A DNA stretch of 64,000 nt from the NCBI GenBank assembly GCA_029961685.1, contig JARWKL010000005.1, forward strand, positions 18,752,164 to 18,816,163. The letters run 5' to 3'. This document shows positions 36,201 to 50,800 of the stretch, piece after piece (position 1 is the first letter of the stretch; each line of letters starts with the position of its first letter). A program made the translations under genes and the position numbers. The notes beneath the pieces were generated by a model, which was given only the letters and a program-made list of their open reading frames with translations, searched no databases and had not been told where the DNA came from. This DNA is from Aristolochia californica. Lineage: Eukaryota > Streptophyta > Magnoliopsida > Piperales > Aristolochiaceae.

Positions 36201-38129
36201 TTCTTTTTTAAAAAACACGTGTAGAAAAATCTCTTTCTAATAAAATTCCTTGCTATTCGTGTTGAACTAGTGGAATTTCCCAAACTTGGATAACAAAACT
36301 TTTGTGTTCTTTTGTGGTGTGTGAATAAATTTTCTTTACATACATTTGTTTATTACTTTAAATTCTTTTCGCACATAAACTCTAAAACGTTCGTTTTGTT
36401 GTGATCTATTTGCCTTATATATCTTTTTTTGTTTACGAGATGAAGGAAAGTGAAAACTTAAGTTTTGATTTAAGAAAAAAGTATACATCTACAACGGAAA
36501 TGCGATACACACAAATGTAGAGAGAGATAATTCCAAAAAGTGTCTGTAATTTTTATGGAATGTAAACTCTTTTTAGGTTTTCTATTTCAGGTTCTGCAAA
36601 CATCGGGGAAAGGGGGAGGCGGGTGATTTTTAACTGAGTGTTGACTCCCAATCCATAAGTCAATCCTTAAAAAATTATAGCCTGTTACGCATGATAAATT
36701 ATTTCACAATCATGTATGATCGTTAGGTCAGGTTTTTGTAAATGAGCAAAATAATGGCTTGTTTGACTCGGGTAAATATCCCATCGCACGTTCACTTGAG
36801 AATCTAATGTTATTCTTGTTAAAAGGTTTGGATCCATAGGTCATTTGCATCTTTAATATGTTTCAAGCATGCATATCCATTTTTTAAAACATGTGCAGAA
36901 AAATCTCTTTCTTCTAAAATTCTGAGCTATTAGGGTTGAACTAGTGGAATTTCCCAAACTTGCATAACAAAAATTTTGTGTTCATTTGTGTTGTGTGATT
37001 AAATTTTTTATACTAATAATTGTTTTTTGCTTTAAATAATTTCCATACATAAATTCTAAAATTTTTATTTTGTTGTGATCTATTTGTCTTTTATCTTTTT
37101 TTTTTTTTGTGATGAAGGGAAAGTGAAAACACAAGCTTTGATTTTAAAAAAAATGTATACATCTAAAATGGAAATGCACAATGCACAAATTTAGAGAGAG
37201 TTAATGCCAAAAAGTGTCTGTAATTTTTAGGGATTGCAAACTGTTTTTAGTTTTTATATATCAGATTATGCAATCGTCGGGAAAAGGGGGAGGCGGGGAT
37301 TTTTAACTGAGTGTTGACACCCAATCATAAGTTATTCCTTAAAAAAATATAGCCCATTATGCATGACAAATCACTTTACAGTCATCTATGATCGTTAGGT
37401 TACCTTTTTGTGAATGGGCAAAATAATGGCTTATTGGACTCGGGTAAATATCCCAACGCACGTTCACTTGAGAATTTAATGTTATTCTCTTTAAAAGGTT
37501 TGGATCCATAGGTCATTTTAATCAATAACATGTTTCAAACATGCATATCCATTTTTTATAACATGTGTAGAAAAACCACTTTCTTATAAAATTCTGAGTT
37601 ATTAGGGTTAAACTAGTGGAATTTCCCAAACTTGGAAAACAAAAATTTTGAGTTCATTTGTGGTGTGTGATTAAATTTTCTTTACTTACATTTGCTTATT
37701 GCTTTAAATTCTTTCCATACATAAACTCTAAAATTTTCTTTTTGTTGAGATCTTTTTCACTTTTATCTCTTTTTTTGTTTACGAGATGAACGGAAAGTGA
37801 AAACTCAAGTTTTGATTTAAGAAAAAAGTATACATCTCAAATGCAAATGGACAATGCACAAATATAGAGAGAGATAATTCCAAAAAGTGTCTGTAATTTT
37901 TTGGGATTGTAAACTCTTTATAGTTTTTATATATCTAGTTCTGCAATCGTCTGGAAAGGAGGGAGGGAGGGGATTTTTATCTGAGTGTTGACTCCCATTC
38001 CATAAGTCATTCCTTACAAAAATATAGTCCATTTCACATGATAGATCACTTTGCAATCATCTATGATCATTATGTTAGTTTTTTGTAAATAGGCAAAATA
38101 ATGGCTTGTTTGTCTCGGATAAATTTCCC

Positions 38130-39260
38130 ACCGCATGTTCACTTGAGAATTTAATGTTATTCTCTTGAAAATGTTTGGATCCATAGGTCATTAAAATCTT
38201 TAACAAGTTTCAAGCATTCATATCCATTTTTAAAAACACGTGTAGAAAAATCTCTTTCTTATAATATTCCGAGCTATTAGGGTTGAACTAATGGAATTTC
38301 CCAAACTTGGATAAATAAACTTTTGGGTTCGTTTGTAGTTTGTGAATAAACTTTTTTTACATACATTTGTTTATTGCTTTAAATTATTTCCATACATAAA
38401 TTCTAAAATTTTCATTTTGTTGTGATCTATTTGCCTTTTATCTCTTTTTTTGTTTACGAGATGAAGGAAAGTGAAAATTTAAGTTTTGATGTAAGAAAAA
38501 AGTGTACATATAAAATGGAAATCCACAATGCAAAAATGTGGAGAGAGATAATTCCAAAAAGTGTCTGTAATTTTTAAGGAATGTAAACTCTTTTTACTTT
38601 TTATATATCAGGTTCTGCAATCGTCTGGAAAAGGGGGAGGCGGATGATTTTTAACTGAGTGTTGACTCCAAATCCATAAGTCATTCCTTGCAAAATTATA
38701 GCATGTTACACTTGATAAATCACTTTAAAATCATCTATGATTGTTAGGTCAGCTTTTTGTAAATGGGCAAAATAATGGCTTGTTTGACTCGGGTAAATAT
38801 CCCACCGCACAGTCACATGAGAATTTAATGTTATTCTCATTAAAAGGTTTGGATCCATAGGTCATTAAAATCTTTAACATGTTTCAAGCATGCATATCCA
38901 TTTTTTTAAACACGTGTAGAAAAATCTCTTTCTTATAATATTCCGAGCTATAGGGTTGAACTAGAGGAATTTCCAAAACTTGGATGACAAAAAATTTGTG
39001 TTCGTTTGTGGTGTGTGAATAAATTTTCTTTACATACATTTGTTTATTGCTTTATATTATTCGCATACATAAATTCTAAAATTTTCATTTTGTTGTGATC
39101 TATTTGCCTTTTATCTTTTTTTTTGTTTACGAGATGAAGGAAAGTGAAAATTTAAGTTTTGCTTTAAGAAAGAAGTATAAATCTAAAATGGAAATGCACA
39201 ATGCACAAATGTAGAGAGAGATAATTCCAAAAGGTATCTGTAATTTTTAGGGAATGTAAA
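38130..39260 (+). repeat. Pair of near-twin monomers
   Basis: Consecutive monomers share variants that are rare elsewhere. These are GGTCATTAAAATCTTTAAC (about 38186 and 38861), CACGTGTAGAAA (about 38236 and 38911), TTATAATATTCCGAG, and GAAGGAAAGTGAAAATTTAAG (about 38463 and 39136). The spacing is about 675 bp, which points to a recent one-monomer duplication. Confidence 0.78.
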
Positions 39261-42200
39261 CTATTTTTAGTTTTTATATATCAGGTTTTGCAATCGTCGG
39301 GAAAAGGGGGATGTGGGTGATTTTTAACTGAGTGTTGGCTCCCAATCCATAAGTCATTCTTTACAAAATTATAGCCTGTTAAGCAAGATAAATCACTTTA
39401 CAACCATCTATGATCTTTAAGTCAACTTTTTGTAACTGGGCAAAATAATGGCTTGTTTGACTCGGGTAAATATCCCACCGCACACTCACTTGAGAATTTA
39501 ATGTTATTCTCTTTAAAAGGTTTGGATCCATAGGTCATTTGCATCTTTAACATATTTCAAGCATGCATATCCATTTTTTAAAACAAGTGCTGAAAAATCT
39601 CTTTCTTCTAAAATTCTGAGCAATTAGGGATGAACTAGTGGAATTTCCCAAACTTGGATAACAAAACTTTTGTGTTCATTTGTGTGTGTGAATAAATTTT
39701 TTTTACTTACAATTTTTTTTGCTTTAAATTATTTCCATACATAAACTCTAAAATTTTCATTTTGTTGTGATCTATTTCCCAGTTATCTCTTTTTTTTTAC
39801 GATGAAGGGAAAGTGAAAACTCAAGCTTTGATTTAAGAAAAAAATATACATATAAAATGGAAATTCACAATGCACAAATGTAGAGATAGAAAATTTCAAA
39901 AAGTGTTTGTAATTTTTAGTGAATGTAAACTCTTTATAGTTTCTATATATCAGGTTCTGCAATCGTTGGGAAAAGGCGGGTCGGTGGATTTATAACTGAG
40001 TCTTGACTCCCAACCCAGAAGTCATTCCTTACAAAAATATAACCCGCTACACATGATAAATTACTTTACAATCATCTATGATCATTAGGTCAGCTTTTTG
40101 GAAATGGGAAAAATAATTGCTTGTTTGATTCGGGTAAATATCCAACCGCACGTTCACTTGAGAATTTAATGTTATTCCCTTTAAAAGGTTTGGATCCATA
40201 GGTCATTGGTATATTTAACTTGTTTCAAGAATGCTTATCCATTTTTTAAAACATGTGTAGAAAAATCTCTTTCTTTTAAAATTCTGAGCTATTAGGGTTG
40301 AACTAGTGGAATTTCCCAAACTTGGATAACAAAACTTTTGTGTTCATTTATGGTGTGTGAATAAATTTTCTTTAGCTATATTTGTTTATTGCTATGAATT
40401 CTTTCCATAGGTAAACACTAAAATTTTCATTTTGTTGTGAGCTTTTTGCCTTTTATCTATTTTTTTGTTTACGAGATGAAGGGAAAGTGAAAACTCAAGT
40501 TTTGATATAAGAAAAAAGTATACCTCTAAAATGGAAATGCACGATGCAGAAATGTTGAGTGAGATAATTCCAAAAAGTGTCTGTAACTTTTAGGGATTTT
40601 AAACTCTTTTTAATTTTATATATCTGGTTCTGGAATTGTCGGGAAAAAGGGGAGCTGGCGGATTTTTAACTGCGTGTTGACTCCCAATCCATAAGTCATT
40701 CCTCAAAAAAATATAGCCGTTACACAGGATAAATCACTTTACAATCAACTATGATCGTTAGGTCAACTTTTTGTAAATGGGCAAAATAAAGGCTTGTGTA
40801 ACTCGGGTAAATATCCCACCACAGTTTCACTTGAGAATTTAAGATTATTCTGTTTAGAAGGTTTGGATCCATAAGTCATTTGCATCTTTAACATGTTTCA
40901 AGCATGCATATCCATTTTTTAAAACATGTGTAGAAAAATTTCTTTTTTAAAAAATTCCGAGCTATTAGGGTTGAACTAGTGGAATTTCCCAAACTTGGAT
41001 AACAAAACTTTTGTTTTCATTTGTGGTGTGTGAATAAATTTTCTTTACTTACATTTGTTTATTGCTTTAAATTCTTTCCATAGTTAAACTCTAAAATTTT
41101 CAATTTTTTGTGATCTAATTGCCTTTTATCTCTGTTTTTGTTTATAGATGAAGGGAAAGTGAAAAATCAAGCATTCATTTAAGAAAAACTATACATTTAA
41201 AATGGACATGCACAATGCACAAATGAAGAGAGAGATAATTCCAAAAAGTGTCTGTAATTTTTAGGGATTGTAAACTTTTTTTAGTTTTTATATATCAGGT
41301 TTTGCAAACGTTAGGAAAAGGGGGAGGCGGGGGATTTTTAACTGTGTGTTGACTCCCAATCCATAAGTCATTCCTTACAAAAATATAGCCTCTTATGCAT
41401 GATAAATTACTCTACAATCATCTATGATCGTTAGGTCCAATTTTAGTAAATGGGCCAAATAATGGCTTGTTTAACTCAGGTAAATATCCTACCGCACGTT
41501 CACTTGAGAATTTAATGTTATTCTCTTTTAAAAGTTTGGATCCAAAGGTCATTTACGTCCTTGAGATGTTTCAAGCATGCATATCCATTTTTTAAAACTT
41601 GTGTAGAAAAATCTCTTTCTAATAAAATTCTGAGCTATTAGGGTTGAACTACTGGAATTTCCAAAACTTGGATAACAAAATTTTTGTGTTCATTTGTGGT
41701 GTGTGAGTAAATTTTCTTTCCTTACATTTGTTATTGCTTTAAATTATTTCCATACATATACTCAGAAAGTTTCATTTTGTTGTAATGTATTTGCCTTTTA
41801 TCTCTTTTTTGTTTACGAGATGAAGGAAAAGTGAAAATTCATGCTTTGATTTAAGAAAAAAGTATATATCTAAAATGGAAAAGCACAATGCACAAATGTA
41901 GAGAGAGATAATTCCAAAAACTGTCTGTAATTTTTATTGATTGTAAATGCTTTTTAGTTTATTTCAGGTTCTACAATCATCGGGAAATGGGGAGGTGGGG
42001 GATTTTTAACTGATTGTTAACTCCTAATCCTTAAGTCATTCCATAAAACAAATAGCCCATTATGTATGATAAATCACTTTACAATCATCTATGATGGTTA
42101 GGTCAACTTTTTGTAAATAGGCAAAATATTGGCTTATTTGACTGGTAAATACCCCACCGCACGTTCACTTGAGAATTTAATGTTATTCTCTTTGAAAGGT

Positions 42201-44685
42201 TTAGATCCATAGTTCATTTGCATTTTTAACATGTTTCAAGCATGCAAATCTATTTTTTTACAAAATGTCCAGAAAAATCTTTCTTATAAAATTCCGAGCT
42301 ATTAGGGTTGAACGAGTGGAATTTCCCAAACTTGGATAACAAAACTTTTGTGTTCATTTGTGGACTGCGAATAAATTTTATTTACTTATATTTTTTTATT
42401 GCTTTGAATTCTTTCCATACATGAACTCTAAAATTTTCATTTTGTTGTGATCTATTTGCCTTTTATCTCTTTTTTTTTTGTGTACGAGATGAAGGGGAAA
42501 GTGAAAACTCAAGTTTTTATTTAAGAAAAAAGTATACCTCTAAAATTGAAATGCACAATGCACAAATGTAGAGAGAGATATTTCCAAAAAGTGTCTGTAA
42601 TTTTTTGGGATTGAAAAATCTTTTTGGGTTTTATAAATCAGTTTTTGCCATTGTCTTGAAAAGGGGGAGGCGGGAGATTTTAAACAGAGTGTTGACTCCC
42701 AATTCAGAAGTCATTCCTTACAATAATATAGCCCGTTACGCATGATAAATCACATTACAATCATCTATGATCATTAGGTCAGCTTTTTAAAATTGGGCAA
42801 AATTATGGCTTGTTTGACTCGGGTAAATATCCCACCGCACATTCATTTGAGAATTTAATGTTATTCTCTTTAAAAGGTTTGAATTCTTAGGTCATTTGCA
42901 TCTTTAACATGTTTCAAACATGCATATACATTTTTTTAAACATGTGTAGAAAAATCTCTTTCTTGTAAAATTCTGAGCTATTAGGCTTGAGCTAGTGGAA
43001 TTTCCCAAACTTGGATAACAAAATTTTTTTGTTCATTTGTGGAGTGTGAAGAAATTTTCTTTACTTAAATTTATTTATTGCTTTGAATTCTTTCCATACA
43101 TGAACTCTAAAATTTTCATTTTGTTGTGATCTATTTGCCATTTATCTCTTTTTTCATTTACGAGATGAAGGGAAAGTGAATACTCAGGTTTTGATTTAAG
43201 AAAAAACTATACATCTAAAATGGAAATGCACAATGAAAAAATATAGAGAGAGATAATTCCAAAAAGTGTCTGTAATTTTTACGGATTGCAAACTCTCTTT
43301 AGTTTTATATATCAGTTTATGTAATCGTCGAAAAAGGGGGTGGCGGAGGATTTTTAACTGAGTGTTGACTCCCAATGCATAAGTCATTCCTTACCCAAAT
43401 ATAGCTCGTTACGCATGATAAATCACTTTATAATCATCTGTGATCGTTAGGTCAGCTTTTTGTAAATGGGCAATATAATGTTTTGTTGACTCGAGTAAAT
43501 GTTGCACCACACGTTCACTTGAGAATTTAATGTTATTCTCTTTAACAGGTTTGGATCCACAGTTCATTTGCATTTTTAACATGTTTCAAGCATGCATATC
43601 CATTTTTTTAAAACATGTGTAGAAAAATCTCTTTCTTATAAAATTCCGTGCTATTAGGGTTGAACTAGTAGAATTTCCTAAACTTGGAAAACAAAACTTT
43701 TGTATTCATTTGTGGTGTGTGATTAAATTTTCTTTCCTTACAGTTGTTATTTCTTTAAATTCTTTCTATCCATAAACTCTAAAATTTTTATTTTGTTGTG
43801 ATCTATTTGCCATTTTATCCCTTTTTTTTACGAGATCAAGGAAAAGTGAAAATTCAAGCTTTGATTTAAGTAAAAAGTATACATCTAAAATTGAAAAGCA
43901 CAATGCACAAATGTAGAGAGAGATAATTCCAAAAAGTGTTTCAAATTTTTAGGGATTGTAAACTCTTTTTGGTTTTTATTTATCAGGTTTTGCAATCGTG
44001 GGGAAAAGGGGGAGGCGGAGGATTTTTAAATGAGTGTTGACTCCCAATCCATAAATCATTCCTTACAAAAATATAGCCCGTTACGGAAGATAAATCACTT
44101 TACAATCATCTATGATCGTTAGGTCATCTTTTCGTAAATCAGCAAAATATTCTCTTGTTTGACTCGGGTAAATATCCCACCGCAAGTTTACTTGAGAATT
44201 TAATGATATTCTCTTTAAAAGGTTTGCATCCATAGTTCATTTGCATTTTTAACATGTTTCAAGCATGCATTTCCTTTTTTAAAAACATGTGTAGAAAAAT
44301 CTCTTTCCTATAAAATTCCAAGCTATTCGGGTAGAACTAGTGGAATTTCCCAAAATCGGATAACAAAACTTTTGTGTTCATTTGTGGTGAGAGAATAAAT
44401 TTTCTATACATACATTTGTTTATTGCTTTAAAATATTTCCATACATAAACTCTAAAATTTTCTTTTTTTTATCTATTTCCCCTTTTTCTCTTTTTTTTTT
44501 TTTGTATAGGAGATGAAGGGAAAGTGAATACTCATGTTTTGATGAAAGAAAAAAGTATACATCTAAAATAGAAATGTACAAGTCACAAATGTAGAGAGAG
44601 ATAATTCCAAAAAGTGTTTGTAATTTTTAGGGATAGTAAACGTTTTTTAGTTTTTATATATTAGGTTCTGCAATTGTCGGGAAAA

Positions 44686-44698
44686 GGGGGGGGGGGGG
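44686..44698 (+). repeat. G13 homopolymer in a satellite G-rich box
   Basis: In this monomer the usual interrupted G-rich box has become an uninterrupted run of about 13 G after GGGAAAA. It is followed by TGTTTAATTGAG with the normal ATTTTT spacer lost. Slippage is likely, and sequencing error in the run length is possible. Confidence 0.7.
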
Positions 44699-45372
44699 TG
44701 TTTAATTGAGTGTTGACTCCAAATCCATAAGTCATTCCTTACAAAAATATAGCCCATTACACATGACAAATCACTTTACAATCATCTTTGATCGGTAGGT
44801 CGGCATTTTATATATGAGGAAAATAATGGCTTGTTTGACTCAAGTAAATATCCCACTGCTCGTTCACTTGAAAATTTAAAAGTTATTCTCTTTAAAACGT
44901 TGGGATCCATAGGTCATTTGCTTCTTTAACATGTTTCAAACGTGCATATCCATTTTTTAAAACATGTGTAGAAAAATCTCTTTCTTATAAAGTTTCGAGC
45001 TATTAGGGTTGATCTAGTGGAATTTCAAGAACCGGAATATTAAAACTTTTGTGTTCATTTATTTTGTGTGAATAAATTTTCTTTAATTACATGTGTATAT
45101 TGATTTAAATTCTTTCCATACATAAATTCTAAAATTTTTATTTTGTTGTGATCGATTTGCCATTTATCTGTTTTTTTGTTTTCGAGATGAAGGGAAAGTG
45201 AAAACTCAAGTATTTTTTTAAGAAAAAAGTATACATCTAAAAAGGAAATGCACAATGCAAAAATTTAGAGAGAGATAATTCCAAAAAGTGTCTGTAATTT
45301 TTAGGGATAGTAAACTCTTTTTTGTTTTTATATATCAGGTTCTGCAATCGTCAGGAAAAGGGGGTGGCGAGG

Positions 45373-46300
45373 AATTATTAACTGAGTGTTGACTCCCAAT
45401 CCATAAGTCATTCCTTACACAAGTATAGCCCGTTATGCATGATAAATAAATTTACAATCATTTATGATCATTCGGTCAACTTTTTGTAAATGGGCAAAAT
45501 AATGTCCTGTTTGACTCGGGTAAATATCCCATCGCACGTTCACTTGAGAATTTAATGTTATTCTCTTTAAAAGGTTTGGATCCATAGTTCATTTGCATTT
45601 TTAACATGTTTCAAGCATGCATATCCATTTTATAAAACATGTGTAGAAAAATTTCTTTCTTATAAAATTCCAAGCTATTAGGGTAGAACTAATGAAATTT
45701 TCCAAACTTGGATAATAAAACTTTCGTGTTCATTTGTGGTGTGTGAATAAATTTTCCTTCCTTACATTTGTTATTGCTTTTAAATTATTTCCATACATAA
45801 ACTCTAAAAGTTTCTTTTTGTTGTGATCTATATGCCTTTTATCACTTTTTTTTTGTATACGAGATGAAGGGAAAGTGAATACCCATGTTTTTATTTAAGA
45901 AAAAAGTATACATCTAAATAGGAAATGCACAATGCACAAATGTAGAGAGAGATAATTCCAAAAAGTGTCTGGAATTTTTATGGATAGTAAACTCTTTTTT
46001 GTTTTACTTACATTTGTATATTGTTTTAAATTCTTTCCATACATAAACTCTAAATTTTCATTTTGTTGTGATCGATTTTCCATTTATCTTTTTTTTTGTT
46101 TACCAGATGAAGGGAAAGTGAAAACTCTAGATTTGATTTGAGGAAAAAGTATACATCTAAAATCGAAAACCACAATGGACAAATGTAGAGAGATATAATT
46201 CCAAAAAGTGTTTGAAATTTTTAGGGATTGTAAACTATTCTTCGTTTTTATTTATCTGATTCTGCTATCGTCGGGAAATGGGGGAAGCGGGGGATTTTTA
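45373..46300 (+). repeat. Two monomers fused by ~425 bp deletion
   Basis: Near 46008 CTCTTTTTTGTTTT joins ACTTACATTTGTATATTG. The landmark spacing is 923 bp where two monomers should give about 1348. The lost part runs from just before the G-rich box to the AATAAATTTTC block. Confidence 0.87.
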
Positions 46301-49300
46301 ACTGAGTGTTTACTCCCAATCCATTAGTCATTCTTTACAATATTATAGCCCGTTACGGATGATTAATCACTTTACAATCATCTATGATCCTCAGGTCAGC
46401 TTTTTATAAATGGGGAAATAATAGCTTGTTTGACTCAGGTAAATATCCTACCGCACGTTCACTTGAGAATTTTATGTTATTCCCCTTAAAAGGTTTGGAT
46501 CCCTCGATCATTTGCATCTTTAACATATTTCAAGCATGCATATCCATTTTTTAAAATATGTGTAGAAAAATATCTTTCTTATAAAATTCTGAGTTATTAG
46601 GGTTGAACATGTCCAATTTCCCAAGCTTGGATAAAAAAACTTTTGTGCTCATTTGAGGTGAGTGAATAAATTTTCTTTACTTACATTTGTTTATTGCTTT
46701 AAAATCTTTCCATACATAAACTCTAAAATTTTCATTTTGTTGTGATCTATTTCCCTTTTTTCTCTTATTTTGTTTACGAGATGAAGGGAAAGTGAAAACT
46801 CAAGCTTTGATTTAAGAAAAAAGTATACATCTAAAATGGAAATGCACAATGCACAAATATAGAGAGAGATAATTCCAAAAAATGTACGTAATTTTTAGGG
46901 ATTGTAAACTCTTTTAGTTTTTATTTATCAGGTTCTGCAATTGTTGGGAAAAGGGGGAGGCAGGGGATATTTAACGGAGTGTTGACTCCTAATCCATAAG
47001 TTATTCCTTACAAAAATATAGCCTGTTACACATGATAAATCACTTTGGAACCATCTATGATGGTTGGGTCATCTTTTTGTAAATGGGCAAAATAATGGCT
47101 TGTTTGACTCAGGTAAATATCCCACCGCACGTTCACTTGAGAATTTAATGGTATTCTCTTTAAAAGGTTTGAATCCATAGGTCAATTTCAGCTTTAACAT
47201 GTTTCAAGCATGCATATCCATTTTTAAAAAAATGTGTAGAAAAATCTATTTCTCATAAAATTCCGAGCTACTACAGTTGAACTAGTGGAATTTCCCAAAC
47301 TTGGATAACAAAACTTTTGTGTTCATTTGTGGAGTGTGAAGAAATTTTCTTTACTTACATTTATTTATTGCTTTGAATTCTTTCCATACATGAACTCTAA
47401 AATTTTCATTTTGTTGTGATCTATTTGCCATTTATCTCTTTTTTTTGTTTACGAGATGAAGGGAAAGTGAACACTCAAGTTTTGATTTAAGAAAAAACTA
47501 TACATCCAAAATGGAAACACACAATGCACAAATATAGAGAGAGATAATTCCAAAAAGTGTCTGTAATTTTTAGAGATTGTAAACTCTTTTTAGTTTTTAT
47601 ATATCAAGTTCTGCAATCGTCGGAAAAGGGGGGTGGCGGAGGATTTTTAACTGAGTGTTGATGCCCGATCCATAAGCCTTACAAAAATATAGCCCGTCAC
47701 GCGTTGTAAATCACTTTACAATCATCTACGATCGTTAGGTCAGCTTTTTGTAAATGGGCAAATAATATTTTGTTTCACTCCGGTAAATATCCCACCGCAT
47801 GTTCACTTGAGAATTTAATGTTATTCTCTTTAAAAGGTGTGGATCCACAATTCATTCACATTTTTAACATGTTTCAAGCATGCATATCCATTTTTTTAAA
47901 ACATGTGTAGAAAATCTCTTTCTTATAAAATTCCTTTCTATTAGGTTTGAACTAGTGGAATTTGCCAAACTTGGATAACAAAACTTTTGTGGTCATTTGT
48001 AGTGTGTGAATAAATTTTTTTTACTTACAGTTGTGATTGCTTTAAATTCTTTCCATACATAAACTCTAAAATTTTTATTTTGTTGTGAGCTATTTGCCTT
48101 TTTATCTCTTTTTTTTACAAGATGAAGGAAAAAGGAAATTTCAAGCTTTGATTTAAGAAAAAAGTCTACATCCAAAATCGAAAAACACAATGCACAAATG
48201 TAGAGAGAGATAATTCCAAAAAGTGTCTGAAATTTTTTTGGATTGTAAACTCTTTTTGGTTTTTATTTACAAGGTTCTGCAATCGTCGGGAAAAGGGGGA
48301 GGCGGGGGATTTTTAACTGAGTGTTGAATCCCAATCCATAAGTCATTCCTTACAAAAATATAGCCCGTTACGGAGGATAAATCACTTTACAATCATCTAT
48401 GATCGTTAGGTTAGCATAATAGCTTGCTTGACTCAGGTAAATATCCAGCTGCACGTTCACTTGAGAATTTAATGTTATTCCTTTTAAATGGTTTGGATCC
48501 AATGGTCATTTGCATCTTTAACATACCTCAAGAAAGCATGTCCATTTTTTAAAACTTGTGTAGAAAAATATCTTTCTTATAAAATTCCAAGCTATTAGGG
48601 TTGAACAAGTCGAATTTCCCAAACATGGATAACAAAACTTTTTTGTTCATTTGTGGTCAAAGAATAGATTTTCTTCACATACATTTGTTTATTCCTTTAA
48701 AATCTTTCCATACATAAACTCTAAAATTTTTATTTTGTTCTGATCTATTTCCCTTTTTTATTTTTACGAGTTGAAGAGAAAGTGAAAAATCAAGTGATTA
48801 TTTACGAAAAAACTATAAATCTAAAATAGAAATGCACAATGCACAAATAAAGAGACAGATAATTCCAAAAAATGTATGTAATTTCTAGGGATTATAAACT
48901 CTTCAATTTTTATTTATCAGGTTCTGCAATCGTGGGAAAAGGGGGAGGCGGGGGATTTTTAACTGAGTGTTGACTCCTAATCCATAAGTGATTCCTTACA
49001 AAAATATAGCCCGTTACGCATGATAATCACTCTACAATCATCTATCATGGTTAGGTCAGATTTTTGTAAATGGGAAAAATAATGGCTTGTTTGACTCGGG
49101 TAAATATCCCACCTCACGTTCACTTGAGAATTTAATATTATTCTGTTTAAAAGGTTTGGATCCATAGGCTATTTGCATCATTAACATGTTTCAAGCATGC
49201 ATATCCATTTTTTAAAAAATGTGTAGAAAAATCTCTTTCTTCTAAAATTCCGAGCTATTAGGGTTGAACTAGTGGAATTTGCCAAACTTGGATAACAACA

Positions 49301-50439
49301 CTTTTGTGTTCATTTGTGGAGTGTGAAGAAATTTTCTTTACTTACATTTGTTTATTGCTTTGAATTCTTTCCAAACATGAACTCTAAAATTTTCATTTTG
49401 TTGTGATCTATTTGCCTTTTATATCTTTTTTTGTTTACAAGGTGAAGGGAAAGTGAATACACAAGTTTTGATTTAAGAAAAAAGTATACATCTAAAATGG
49501 AAATACACAATGAACAAATGAAGAGAGAGATAATTCCAAAAAGTGTCTGTAATTTTTAGGGATGGTAAACTTTTTTTTTTAAAATATCAGGTTCTTTAAT
49601 CATCGGGAAAAGGGAGAGGTGGGGGATTTTTAACTGAGTGTTGAATCCCAATCCATAAGTCATTCCAAACAAAAATATAGCCTGTTACGCATTGATAAAT
49701 CACTTTACAATCATCTATGATCATTAGGTCTGCATATTGTAAATGGGCAAAATAATGGCTTGTTTGACTCGGGTAAATATCCCACCGCACCCAAAATTTA
49801 AAATTTAATGTTATTCTCTTTAAAAGTTTTGGATCCATATGTCATTTGCATCTTTAACATGTTTCAAGAATGCATATCAATTTTTTTAAAACATGTGTAG
49901 AAAAATCTCTTTCTTACAAAACTCCGAGCTATTAGGGTTGAACTAGTGGAACTTCCCAAATTTGGATAACAAAACTTTTGTGTTCATTTTTGGAGTGTGA
50001 ATAAATTTTCTTTACTTACATTTGATTATTGCTTTAAATTTTTTCCAAACATAAAATCTATAATTTTCATTTTTTTGTGATCGATTTGCCATTTATCTCC
50101 TTTTTTGTTTACGAGATAAAGGGAAAGTGAAAACTCAAGTATTGATTTAAGAAAAAAGTATACATCTAAAATGGAAATGCACAATGAAAAAATGTAGAGA
50201 GAGATAATTCCAAAAAGTGTCTGTAATTTTTAGGGATTGTAAACTCTTTTTCGTTTTTATATTTCAGGTTCTGCAATCATTGGGAAAAGGGGGAGGCGGG
50301 GGATTTTTAATTGAGTGTTGACTCCCAATCCATAAGTCATTCCTTACAAAAATATAGCCCATTAAGTATGATAAATCACTTTAAAATCATCTATGATCGT
50401 TAGGAAAGCTTTTTGTTAATGGGCAAAATAATGGCTTGT

Positions 50440-50800
50440 TTGACTCGGGTAAATATCCCTCCACATGTTTAGGGGATCCATAGGTCATTTGCATCTTTGA
50501 CATGTTTCAAGCATGCATATCCATTTTTTAACACAAGTGTAGAAAAATCTCATTCTTATAAAATTTCGAGCTATAAGGGTTGATCTAGTAGAATTTCCAG
50601 AACCTGGATAAAAAACCTTTTGTGTTCATTTGTGGTGTGTGAATAAATTTTCTTTACTTACATTTGTATATTGCTTAAAATTCTTTCCATACATAAAATC
50701 TAAAATTTTCATTTTGTTGTGATCGATTTGCCATTTATCTCTTTTTTTGTTTACGAGATGAAGGGAAATTATACATCTAAAATGGAAATTCACAATGCAC
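50440..50800 (+). repeat. Monomer with two small deletions
   Basis: Near 50469 CCACATGTTTA joins GGGGATCCATAGG, a loss of about 55 bp. Near 50768 GAAGGGAAA joins TTATACATC, a loss of about 40 bp. The rest of the monomer is normal. Confidence 0.8.
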
